From assembly GCF_001456025.1 (NCBI RefSeq), contig NZ_LMTZ01000001.1, positions 124,001 to 188,000 on the forward strand: a stretch of DNA of 64,000 bases, in the 5' to 3' direction. Source of the DNA: Mastigocoleus testarum BC008. Its GTDB lineage: Bacteria; Cyanobacteriota; Cyanobacteriia; Cyanobacteriales; Nostocaceae. Numbering within the stretch: the stretch's first letter is position 1; every line of letters starts with the position of its first letter. The notes beneath the pieces are model-generated. The model was not told where the DNA came from and made no database searches. It saw nothing but the letters and a program-made list of their open reading frames with translations. A program made the translations under genes and the position numbers. Of this stretch, positions 27,210-36,000 are shown piece after piece.

Positions 27210-27386
27210 GACGATGTTGGGCAAAGAAACCAACCTTTAACGACATTTCCAGATCCGCGCAGCACCACCCCAGGTGAAGCATTGGAAGCATTCTGTACAG
27301 GTATTTCCTATCGTTTTATAAAGTGGCTAAACCAAAATTCTGTATTTACCGCTTACAAAGCAAGTTTAGGATTCGTTTGGGCTTAA
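27210..27386 (+). pseudogene. Possible remnant of an unrecognised gene
   Basis: The frame stays open for 58 codons after a TGA and ends at TAA 27384. It reads a protein-like segment including TTPGEALEAFCTG and RFIKWLNQNS. It has no plausible start codon and no RBS. Composition is less AT-rich than the surroundings. I do not recognise the family, and chance is a real alternative. Confidence 0.25.
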
Positions 27387-27498
27387 TTTTTGTTTAAGTC
27401 CCGCTAACTAATAACTGATTTAAGTACGAGAATACACTGTAATTTGCTATAAAAGCTACATAAAATCCTGAATTTACCACTGAATCATGAAGAGGGAA

Positions 27499-27645
27499 TT
27501 ATTGGAGTGGTTGGGATACAAAAACTATGCCTTGCGGATAGTTTTTTTTTGACCCCATGACGATGACTTCATTGTCAGAATTTTCCAAGTCAGAATTTTC
27601 TAACTGCTCCGAACATCTTTCATTTATGATTCTCAAATGTCTCAT
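27499..27645 (-). CDS. Small unrecognised ORF (48 residues)
   Basis: Reading the minus strand, an ATG at 27645 follows AGAAAGG with an 8-base gap, a good RBS position, and runs 48 codons to TAA at 27499. The peptide starts MRHLRIINERCSEQL, contains the repeated block ENSDLENSD from a duplicated GAAAATTCTGAC, and ends in a hydrophobic segment GIVFVSQPLQ. It matches no family I know. It is the only candidate gene on the minus strand in this part of the window. A short secreted or precursor peptide is conceivable, and chance cannot be excluded. Confidence 0.35.
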   Translation of the reverse strand: MRHLRIINERCSEQLENSDLENSDNEVIVMGSKKNYPQGIVFVSQPLQ

Positions 27646-27971
27646 CTCATTTACCTTTCTACAAAAAATATAGATTCATTCACATTTATTTTTAGTAGTT
27701 TGCACTGATGTTAAAGCTTTATTCAAACGCTAAATTTATCCTGTGCATCACGGCAAGGTAATATTAGTTACGTCTTTTCCAAGAAACAATTATAAAATCT
27801 AACGACACTATACTTTTTTAGTATGTGCGTTTATGCGAAGCTAAAGGCTTTAATCTTACAAAAATAATAGTTTTGCAAAAATTCTTGTAAAATTTGCAAA
27901 AAATCTCGCAAAAAAAAGCTGCGTTTTTACACGCAGTTGAAAAAGTCATAAATTGCTATTTACTACCGAAC

Positions 27972-30494
27972 ATGTCACAAAAAAAGAATTTTGTCAATAA
28001 AAAAGCTAAGATCTATCGTTCCTTGATCGCAGCGACACTAGTAGTTAACGGTATTTTTCAATTTGTTGCTCCAGTTTTATCTGAAGGTACGAGGGCAGGA
28101 ACATCAATTAGTAACACTGCAACTGCAACTTATGAAGACCCCAATAACCCAGGAACAACAATCAACACCACATCAAATACAGTTGTTGTAACAGTTGCTG
28201 AAGTTGCAGGTATCACCGTTACAGGTGCTGGTACTACACTACAGACCGATGTTGATGGGGATAGTGCTGCAGATGCTGGCGATATAGTTTACTTCAACTA
28301 CACCGTTACTAACGTTGGTAATGACCCAACACAATTCAGAATTCCTAACTTAGCAAGTACAACAGGTCCAGCAACAGTTTCTGGGAATTTAGAATATAGT
28401 ACTGATGGTGGTACGACTTGGACAGAAATCACTACTACTGAAGCCACAGTACCTTCAATCCCAGTTAACGGAACAGTGCAAGTTCGCGTTCCAGTTACAG
28501 TAGCAGCTGGCGCTCAAGCAAACGACATAATCACTGTTAAGTTGGGTGATACTCCCGGTGATGACCAAAACCAACTAAGGAGTCCAGATGGTGGTGATGT
28601 TTACACTGTAGATAACCCCGATGGTACCACTGACGAAGTAGCTGGCGTACCTGTTAATGGTGTTCGTGAAGCTAGTGCGACTCAACAAGTTACAGTCGAT
28701 GCATCCTTAAAGACCTATGCATTAGCAAAGGTTCTCAAAGAGCGAAGTGACTACAACAATTCTGGAACCCTGACTGATATTACTGACGATACTCTAACTT
28801 ACGATCTCAGCTTAGAAGTTGAACAGAATGACCCCACCAATAATGGAATTACTCCTGCACCATTAGTTGGTACAACTATCAATGGTTTGACTGGTCCGCG
28901 TATCTTAGTTTCTGATGCAATTCCAGTTGGTACAGACTTAGCAAGTGTCCCTGCTGCACCTCCTGGTTGGGAAGTAGTCTACACGACAGATCCAATTACA
29001 ACAGATGCAAATGCAGCCACCTGGACTACAAGCGCACCAGCTGACCTAACAACTGTGACCCGCGTCGGTTTTGTTAATGACCCGAATATCGTTACTTCTG
29101 TAAACCCCGGTCAAACTGTTCCAGGTTTCCAAATTACACTTCAGGTTGAGTCAACTGCAACTGCACCATTAACGGTAAATAACATCGCTCAGTTATTTGG
29201 TAGCACTCCCGATAATGATGCTGACCCAACTAATAATCCCCCAGTGTTTGATGAATCTGGTGACCAAAATCCCAGTAACTTTAACGATGATGGTACGCCG
29301 CTTGCAGGGACTGATACTGATGGTGATGGGATTCCTGATATATTACTAAATACATTAATTGATGATGGTTTCATCATTGATGCGACTGATGCGATCGCTA
29401 TTGGAGTTGACACTGGTAATAATAATAGCGCAACAGGTGACGGTGGTGAAGTCAACCAGTTTGTCATCGATCCTAGCGCAAATGCACTGTTAAATGGTCC
29501 TGAAGGAACTCCAAATGCAATTGGTCCTACAGATAACAATGATGACTTCACTAATAAATCTTCCTTAGTACCACCTGGTACTATACCGGATCAAGGTAAT
29601 ACAATCGATCCAGCAGCCGTACCTTTCACTAATACCATTCAAAATGGTGGTGCGACCCCAGCGAGTATTTCACTTCTTCCCACTCCACCTGACAATCCTG
29701 CAGATCTACCGGATGGTACTACAGTAACTATCAGTTACCAAGATCAGTCTAAGACTTACACTTGGAATGCTATCATTGGTCAATTTGATAACCTTGTCGA
29801 CTTTATTACCGTTCCCGATGTAGCATCAGGTGCTGAAGTCAACTACGGTGTTGAAGTTAACCTCCCAAACAATACACCTTTATCTACTGATTTGAATGAC
29901 CCTGCAGATCCTAATTCTGGCACGATTGGTGGTTTCCCCGTTCCCATTACTGCTTTTGTTGATGATTTAATCCCTGGTTTCCAAGGAACAGAAACAAATA
30001 ATCGCACCATTGATCGCGTATACACTGGCTTCTTAAGACTACTCAAAGAGTCTAGAGTTTTACAGGGAGATGGAAATGCACCAATAGCTGGTCAAGACCA
30101 ATTCAGTACAGATCCAAAACAACCTTCTTCAGGAAATATCATTGAATATCGAATTACCTACAACAATATTTCTGACCCTGAAGCTGGTACTGGTAACATT
30201 ACTTTAAATGCTGACAAGGTAGTAATTGAAGAGGATGGTACCACTGGCGGTAACAACTGGGCGCTTGACAATGATGGCGATAACATAATTGATACCAGTA
30301 ACATTGTTGGTACTGCCCAAGATTCTGGTAATGCAAATATCTTGTTCTACAGCGGTAATCCATCAACAACAACTGCACAGGATCAAACCGGTACAACAGT
30401 TGACACTGATGTCACCAAGTATGTGGATGAAGTGACAGGAGCTATTTTACCAGGTCAATCAGAAAACTTTACCTTCCAACGTAAGGTTAACTAG
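27972..30494 (+). CDS. Secreted DUF11-type repeat protein
   Basis: This protein of about 840 residues starts at ATG 27972; an in-frame TTG at 27894 adds 26 residues without an RBS. A basic start and a hydrophobic segment (LIAATLVVNGIFQFVAPVLS) form a signal peptide. The mature part holds DUF11-like beta-sandwich blocks of the type GDIVYFNYTVTNVGN and GNIIEYRITYNNIS, separated by Asp/Asn-rich stretches such as DTDGDGIPD and DVDGDS that resemble calcium-binding loops. No LPXTG, membrane anchor or autotransporter barrel is visible at the C-terminus. It opens a + strand run of envelope genes and is followed after 105 bp by a small DUF11 protein. A structural role on the cell surface or in the sheath is inference from the family. 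Confidence 0.85.
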   Translation: MSQKKNFVNKKAKIYRSLIAATLVVNGIFQFVAPVLSEGTRAGTSISNTATATYEDPNNPGTTINTTSNTVVVTVAEVAGITVTGAGTTLQTDVDGDSAADAGDIVYFNYTVTNVGNDPTQFRIPNLASTTGPATVSGNLEYSTDGGTTWTEITTTEATVPSIPVNGTVQVRVPVTVAAGAQANDIITVKLGDTPGDDQNQLRSPDGGDVYTVDNPDGTTDEVAGVPVNGVREASATQQVTVDASLKTYALAKVLKERSDYNNSGTLTDITDDTLTYDLSLEVEQNDPTNNGITPAPLVGTTINGLTGPRILVSDAIPVGTDLASVPAAPPGWEVVYTTDPITTDANAATWTTSAPADLTTVTRVGFVNDPNIVTSVNPGQTVPGFQITLQVESTATAPLTVNNIAQLFGSTPDNDADPTNNPPVFDESGDQNPSNFNDDGTPLAGTDTDGDGIPDILLNTLIDDGFIIDATDAIAIGVDTGNNNSATGDGGEVNQFVIDPSANALLNGPEGTPNAIGPTDNNDDFTNKSSLVPPGTIPDQGNTIDPAAVPFTNTIQNGGATPASISLLPTPPDNPADLPDGTTVTISYQDQSKTYTWNAIIGQFDNLVDFITVPDVASGAEVNYGVEVNLPNNTPLSTDLNDPADPNSGTIGGFPVPITAFVDDLIPGFQGTETNNRTIDRVYTGFLRLLKESRVLQGDGNAPIAGQDQFSTDPKQPSSGNIIEYRITYNNISDPEAGTGNITLNADKVVIEEDGTTGGNNWALDNDGDNIIDTSNIVGTAQDSGNANILFYSGNPSTTTAQDQTGTTVDTDVTKYVDEVTGAILPGQSENFTFQRKVN

Positions 30495-30599
30495 ATAAGT
30501 TTTCAACTTTAGGGGTGTTGGTTACCATCCAACATCTCTGAGTAACATCAACATTAGTAATTTTACTTAATTTTTGTTCATTTAAAGAGGTTATCGGTC

Positions 30600-31178
30600 G
30601 TGAAAATCAAACATGGTTCAATTGCAGGTTTAGGTGCTTTAGCTTTAATTGCAAGTATTTCCTTTAGCGGTCAGATTCCAGTTGTTGCAAATTTATTCAG
30701 TGGTGAAAGTGCAATCGCGCAAAATTCCATTGAAAAAGGACAAGTACAACTAAATTTGCAAGTTGAAAAGAAAGTTATTAAAACAACAGCAAATGGTGAG
30801 CGAAAGGTTTCTTGGGAAACTTTAAAAGGTAAAGCACAAGTACAACCGGGAGATGTACTTCGCTATCGGGTAAATGGTGGAAATAATGGCGATAAAGCAG
30901 TGAAGAACTTGGCTATTAATCAACCAATTCCTGAAGGAATGGAATATGTCCTTAAATCTGCCACTGTAGAGCAAAACAAAGGTGCAAAAATTACTTACAG
31001 TATTGATGGTGGTAAAACCTTTGTTGAAAATCCCACAGTAAAAGTCAAGCTAGAAAATGGCGAAGTGGAAACTCGTCCCGCACCTGCTGAAGCTTACACT
31101 CACGCTCGCTGGAACTTTGGTGAATCAGTTGGAGCAAAATCTTCAGTAGAAGGTAGCGTACAGGTGACAGTGAAGTAA
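30600..31178 (+). CDS. Small secreted DUF11-domain protein
   Basis: This 192-residue protein begins with GTG at 30600, supported by AAAGAGG about eight bases upstream. An N-terminal signal peptide (LGALALIASISFSG, then a second hydrophobic patch ending SAIAQ) precedes one DUF11-like domain with QPGDVLRYRVNGGNNGDKAV and NQPIPEGMEYV. It is a single-domain relative of its large neighbours and may act as a monomeric partner or periplasmic subunit. It lies between the 840-residue repeat protein and the 515-residue DUF11 protein, on the same strand, with a palindrome 26 bp after its stop codon. Confidence 0.83.
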   Translation: MKIKHGSIAGLGALALIASISFSGQIPVVANLFSGESAIAQNSIEKGQVQLNLQVEKKVIKTTANGERKVSWETLKGKAQVQPGDVLRYRVNGGNNGDKAVKNLAINQPIPEGMEYVLKSATVEQNKGAKITYSIDGGKTFVENPTVKVKLENGEVETRPAPAEAYTHARWNFGESVGAKSSVEGSVQVTVK

Positions 31179-31203
31179 CTGAAATATTAGAGCAACAAAC
31201 TCT

Positions 31204-31230
31204 GTAGAGACGTTGCAATGCAACGTCTCT
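31204..31230. repeat. REP-like palindrome (GTAGAGACG type)
   Basis: Arms AGAGACGTTGCA (31206-31217) and TGCAACGTCTCT (31219-31230) pair perfectly over 12 bp around one central A. It lies just after the small DUF11 gene and could also act as a transcription barrier. The same outer sequence recurs at 38672, 40770, 41156, 45720 and 57023. Confidence 0.75.
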
Positions 31231-31481
31231 CAGATAAAATCTCTCAGATAACAAGGAATATTAGAACTCCAACAAAAGCTCCTTTCAAAACTATATCTTT
31301 CCAAAACTACATCTTTCCAAAACTATATTTTTTTAAAGCTATATTTTTCCAATATAACCTATATCAATTATTATTCCCTGTTTCCCAATTCCCGGTCGCC
31401 AGTTCCCAGTCCCTTAATATAACTTGATTCTATCAAAGCATTATACCCTTCAAGCCAGATAATTTATAGGAGAAAAGATAA

Positions 31482-33029
31482 GTGGTGCGCCGTAAAGAAA
31501 AACGACGCCAGATGAAATCTGGTATTTTTAACTTTAAAATTCCCTTTAAACATATAACATCTATACTCATTGCCGCTAATATTTTTCAACCATCTATCTC
31601 TGCATTTGCCCAAGTCAATAATACATCTACAACCGTACCAATTAGCAATCAAGCTACTTACCAATATAGAGACCCTGCATTAGGTCAAACTTTTAAAGGA
31701 ATCACCAGTCAGTTAAGCCTTACTTCTCAAGGTTTAGTGGATCCTCTTGGACAGATTTTAGGTTGTGGTGGCAATCTTTTACCCGATTATACTGGCTTTT
31801 CTGTTGCTTTGTACGAACCTGACCCCAACGATCCTACTGGAACCGAATTAGGACAACTAGTTACCCTGACTCCAACAGAATTACCTGATATTCCTGGAAA
31901 TGGTGTTTCCAGAGGTCTAGAACCAAACGAACAAAATGTTAACCCATTTCCTCTCATCAATGCAGACGAAGGTTTTTATAATTTTTTATTCGACCCTAAT
32001 AGAGGTCAAACCGATCCAGGTAGAACTTACATTTTAGTTGTTAATCCTCCAGCAGATTCGATTTACACCCAACGTCGAATCAGGTTGGAAATTGAAGCAA
32101 GTACTGGTGCAATTCAAGATAATATTGTCCGCTATATCGCCACTTCCTTAGATGGTCAGCCAATTAGTACTACAGGTGGAGTACAAGTTTCCGATGAAGT
32201 TGTATTTGTACCGAACGCAGAAACAATCGGACTGGATTTATTAGCGTTTCAGTTTGACTTAGGTATGTGTGAAGCCGAACAAATACAGATTATTAAAAGT
32301 AGCGATCGCGCAACTGCAGAACCTGGAGATACAGCAATTTATCGACTTTCTCTAAGGAATCAAGGTGATTCTGGCTTGGATAATGTGGTTGTCACCGATA
32401 CTTTCCCCCGAGGATTCAAATTTTTACCCAGATCTGTGAGAGGAGAAATTGAGGGTCAAGCGGTAAATATAACTTCGGAAAGAAATGGTTCAGTAATAAC
32501 ATTCAGAACTGATGCTGTGATTCCACCCGATCAAGTATTAAATATTGCTTATGGGGCACAACTTTCTCCTGATGCTGTTAGGGGTTCGGGTCGCAATTCG
32601 GCAATTGTTAACGCCCAAAGAACTGATAACGATTTTGAAGTAAAAGATGGTCCAGCTACTCATTTACTGCGAGTTAGACCGGGGATTACTTCCGATTGTG
32701 GCACCATTATTGGTCGTGTATTTGTAGATAAAAACTTTGATGGCGAGCAGCAAAAAGGCGAACCAGGAGTTCCCAATGCTGTAATTTACTTGGAAAACGG
32801 CAACCGTATAACTACTGACGCTAACGGTTTGTATTCTGTGGCAAATGTATTACCTGGGAAACACACAGGTGTTCTCGACCTGAGCAGTTTACCCGGTTAT
32901 ACCCTAGCACCAAATCTCAAGTTTAAAGAACGCAATAGCCAGTCTCGTCTCATCAATTTAGAACCCAGTGGTATGGCGAGGATGAACTTTGCAGTTACCC
33001 CTGCTTTTGGGGAGGAGGATAAGAAATGA
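31482..33029 (+). CDS. Secreted DUF11 protein with C-terminal SdrD/CNA-B-like domain
   Basis: This 515-residue protein starts at GTG 31482, backed by AGGAGA eight bases upstream; ATG 31512 is a weaker alternative. A signal peptide (ITSILIAANIFQPSISAFAQ) is followed by a region with two conserved Cys, then a DUF11 domain (about 270-395, PGDTAIYRLSLRNQGDSGLDNV) and a SdrD-like beta-sandwich (about 405-500, GRVFVDKNFDGEQQKGEPGV, TTDANGLYSV). Its TGA overlaps the next start as ATGA, so it is translationally coupled to the giant barrel protein at 33026. This coupling suggests the two act together in the envelope, the DUF11 protein perhaps as the exposed or periplasmic partner of the barrel. Confidence 0.87.
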   Translation: MVRRKEKRRQMKSGIFNFKIPFKHITSILIAANIFQPSISAFAQVNNTSTTVPISNQATYQYRDPALGQTFKGITSQLSLTSQGLVDPLGQILGCGGNLLPDYTGFSVALYEPDPNDPTGTELGQLVTLTPTELPDIPGNGVSRGLEPNEQNVNPFPLINADEGFYNFLFDPNRGQTDPGRTYILVVNPPADSIYTQRRIRLEIEASTGAIQDNIVRYIATSLDGQPISTTGGVQVSDEVVFVPNAETIGLDLLAFQFDLGMCEAEQIQIIKSSDRATAEPGDTAIYRLSLRNQGDSGLDNVVVTDTFPRGFKFLPRSVRGEIEGQAVNITSERNGSVITFRTDAVIPPDQVLNIAYGAQLSPDAVRGSGRNSAIVNAQRTDNDFEVKDGPATHLLRVRPGITSDCGTIIGRVFVDKNFDGEQQKGEPGVPNAVIYLENGNRITTDANGLYSVANVLPGKHTGVLDLSSLPGYTLAPNLKFKERNSQSRLINLEPSGMARMNFAVTPAFGEEDKK

Positions 33030-36000
33030 AGCAAAAACTAAGTTACATAGGCATTTTTTACCTGAAATTGATGGGGTTCATTATCGGTGCTTTTAGCTTG
33101 ATTGTATATCCAGCGATCGCCGCAACAGTTTCCCATCAACAGGAATACCTCTATTCTTCTGCTTCCAAAGCAACTAAGATTGAGAAATTAAAAAGTAAAT
33201 TACTTACAAGCTCAAAACGTCAAGTTGTTGCAAGAGGACAATTAACTCAAAGTACGGGTAATAGTAAGTTACCTCGTAGTTTACAAAAATTATTTGAGCA
33301 ACCTCAGCAAGCAACGGATGAGGTTATTGCTTCCAAAGTAAAACCTTTAAGCACCAGAAAGTTACACAAGAAAACTGCAACACCATTAGCTGGTATCACT
33401 GATGAGGAATTATCTCAAATCTGGAATACTTTACCAGTACCCAGCGAGAAAGATTCAGCAGCAAATAAGAAAGGAAGGAATAGGAATTCATTTTTAATTG
33501 CTACAAAACCATCGAATAATATCAGTAATGAGGAATTATCTCAAATTTGGGATACTGTAACACCGAAAGATGAAAATTTAGAAACGAAGACTTCAACACC
33601 AATAGGAAATGATTCCAAACAGTTAGCAATAGATAAAAGTACAACGGATAGAGATGTAGCAGATAAAAATACAACAGATAAAAATAAAATTCCTGAAAGT
33701 ATTGCTAAAGGTTTAGAGCAACCATCTTTGATTGCAACTCGACCATCAGTTCCTATTAGTGATGAACAATTATCTCAGATTTGGGATACTATTCCACAAC
33801 CCGATCAAAATATAACAGATAAAAATGTTTCGAGTACAAGCTCAGAAAAATCATTCTTAATTGCAACTAAACCATCAACTGGTATTACTGACAAGAAGTT
33901 AGCTCAAATTTGGGATACAATTCCACAACCTGAAGACAACTTAGAGATTAATGATTCCGCGTCTTTAACAAGTACAAGTTTACAAAAATCATCCCTAGTA
34001 GCAGTTCAACCCCAAACAACTACCCTTGAAAATCAACTACCAAAAATTTGGGACAGTTTACCAGTAGATAAAATAACAACAGACAAATCACCAACAACAG
34101 ATAAAAAATCAACTCCGGTTTCATCCACTTCTAAACCATTAGCGAAGGAAGAAACTACAAAAATCGCAGCATTAAGTCCAAATCAATTAACAGGCAATCA
34201 ATCATCGACAATTTTAGAAGATTTAGACCTACAAAATTTAGAACAAAAAAACCTAGAACAACAAAATCTAGAACAACAAAATCTAGAAGAACAAAACTTA
34301 AAACAACAAACCTTAGAATCGCCAAATTTAGAACCAAAAGATATTCCGAACACAAAAATACCAGATATATCATCCTATGGATTTGCGCCCATAATTGCAT
34401 TTGGACCATCTCAAGGTACTGATAATAGTAATTCAAATCCTAATGTCATAAATCCTAACTTCATAAATCCTAATTCAGAAACGCTTTCTACAGGAGACAA
34501 TACGGGAAATTTCTTAGTTAGCTTAAGAGATTCACAATCCAAAGATCCACAATTAAGTACAAATCATGTTTCCCAAGCTTTTCCTAAATCTCCATTTCTT
34601 CTGTCTGACTCTAAATTATTAGGTTCCTCCGTAGTTCCTCAATCTTCCACTTATATTTCTCAGTTTCCGGGAGTTAAACCCACAAACGCCAAAGTCAAAA
34701 TTCTTTCTCCAAATTCCAATACTGTACTTGATGTGGGAGCTAGCACTATCATCGTACAATTTCCAGTAGGTAATGAAGTAGAAGTTCGGGTAAATGGAAA
34801 ATTATCAGATCGTCGGTTAATTGGACGTACTGAAACCGATCCAGCAAATAAAATCGTTACCCAAACTTGGTACGGTGTTTCTCTCCAAGAAGGTGAGAAT
34901 ATTATCTCCGTTCAAGTTATCGGTTCGAGCGAACCTCCTGTAATTACTAAAGTAAATGTGAGAGGTGCAGCAGAAAGGTTAAAACTAGAGACTGTAGAAT
35001 CGCGGATTCCTGCTGACGGACGCTCTACTGCGACTATTAAAGGTCAACTACTTGATGAAAACGGTAATATCTCTAACCGCGATGCAGTTGTAACTATTGC
35101 ATCTACCGGAGGTGAATTCATTGGAAATGACTATAAACCCGACCAACCAGGATTTCAGGTAGAAGCAAAATCGGGACAATTTACAGCTAAATTAAAGTCC
35201 GACCTAAAAGCTAAAACCGTACGAATTCAAGCTAAAGCTGCTGGAAAGCTAGAAGGCTTTACCCAAATACAATTTGAAACAGCTTTGCGTCCCAGTCTGG
35301 TTACTGGTGTAGTTGATTTACGCTTGGGAGCCAGAGGTACTAATTATTATGGTAAATTACGTGATTTCCTCCCTCTTGATGAAGATAATCGTACCCAATT
35401 AGATTTCCGCTCCGCTGTATTTGCAACGGGAGCAATCGGGGAATGGTTATTTACTGGGGCTTTAGATACCCAACGTAGTCTTAACGAAGATTGTAACTGC
35501 GAGAATCGCTTATTTGGAACTTACCAATCTAGTGAACATGATTATCCCGTTTATGGAGATGGTTCCAATGTTAATGTTACCACCCCTTCCACTGACAGCT
35601 TATATTTACGGTTAGAGCGATCGCCCCGTATACTTGGAGCCGATCCTGACTATTTCATGTGGGGTGACTACAATACTCAAGAGTTTGCTCGTCAATCCCA
35701 GCAATTTACTGCTGTCACCCGTAAATTACATGGCTTTAAGGGTAATTATAACCTGGGAGATTTGCAAGTTACGGCTTTCTACGGAAATAATGTCCAAGGT
35801 TTTCAACGAGACACTATTGCTCCCGATGGTACTAGCGGTTATTACTTCCTTTCCAAGCGGTTAGTCGTACCCGGTAGTGAAAATATTTTCCTGGAACTAG
35901 AAGAACTTAACCGTCCTGGTACAGTACTCAAACGCCAACAACTTAATCGTGGTCCCGACTATGAAATTGATTATGATCGCGGTACCGTACTATTCCGGGA

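Larger units (their letters stand above)
26969..27971 (+). other. 1-kb gene-poor gap with a possible gene remnant and a small minus-strand ORF
   Basis: This stretch divides the biosynthetic cluster from the surface-protein block. It holds no long ORF. Two short items are listed separately: an open segment without a start codon at 27210-27386 and a 48-codon minus-strand ORF at 27499-27645. The promoter of the DUF11 gene at 27972 is expected in its right part, but I cannot point to clear -35/-10 boxes. Confidence 0.55.

Noticed and set aside
29189..29551. Minus-strand open frame of 120 codons
   Set aside because: It lies wholly inside the DUF11 gene, is rich in Ser/Pro/Val as expected from the antisense of Asp/Gly/Thr-rich repeats, and has no RBS.
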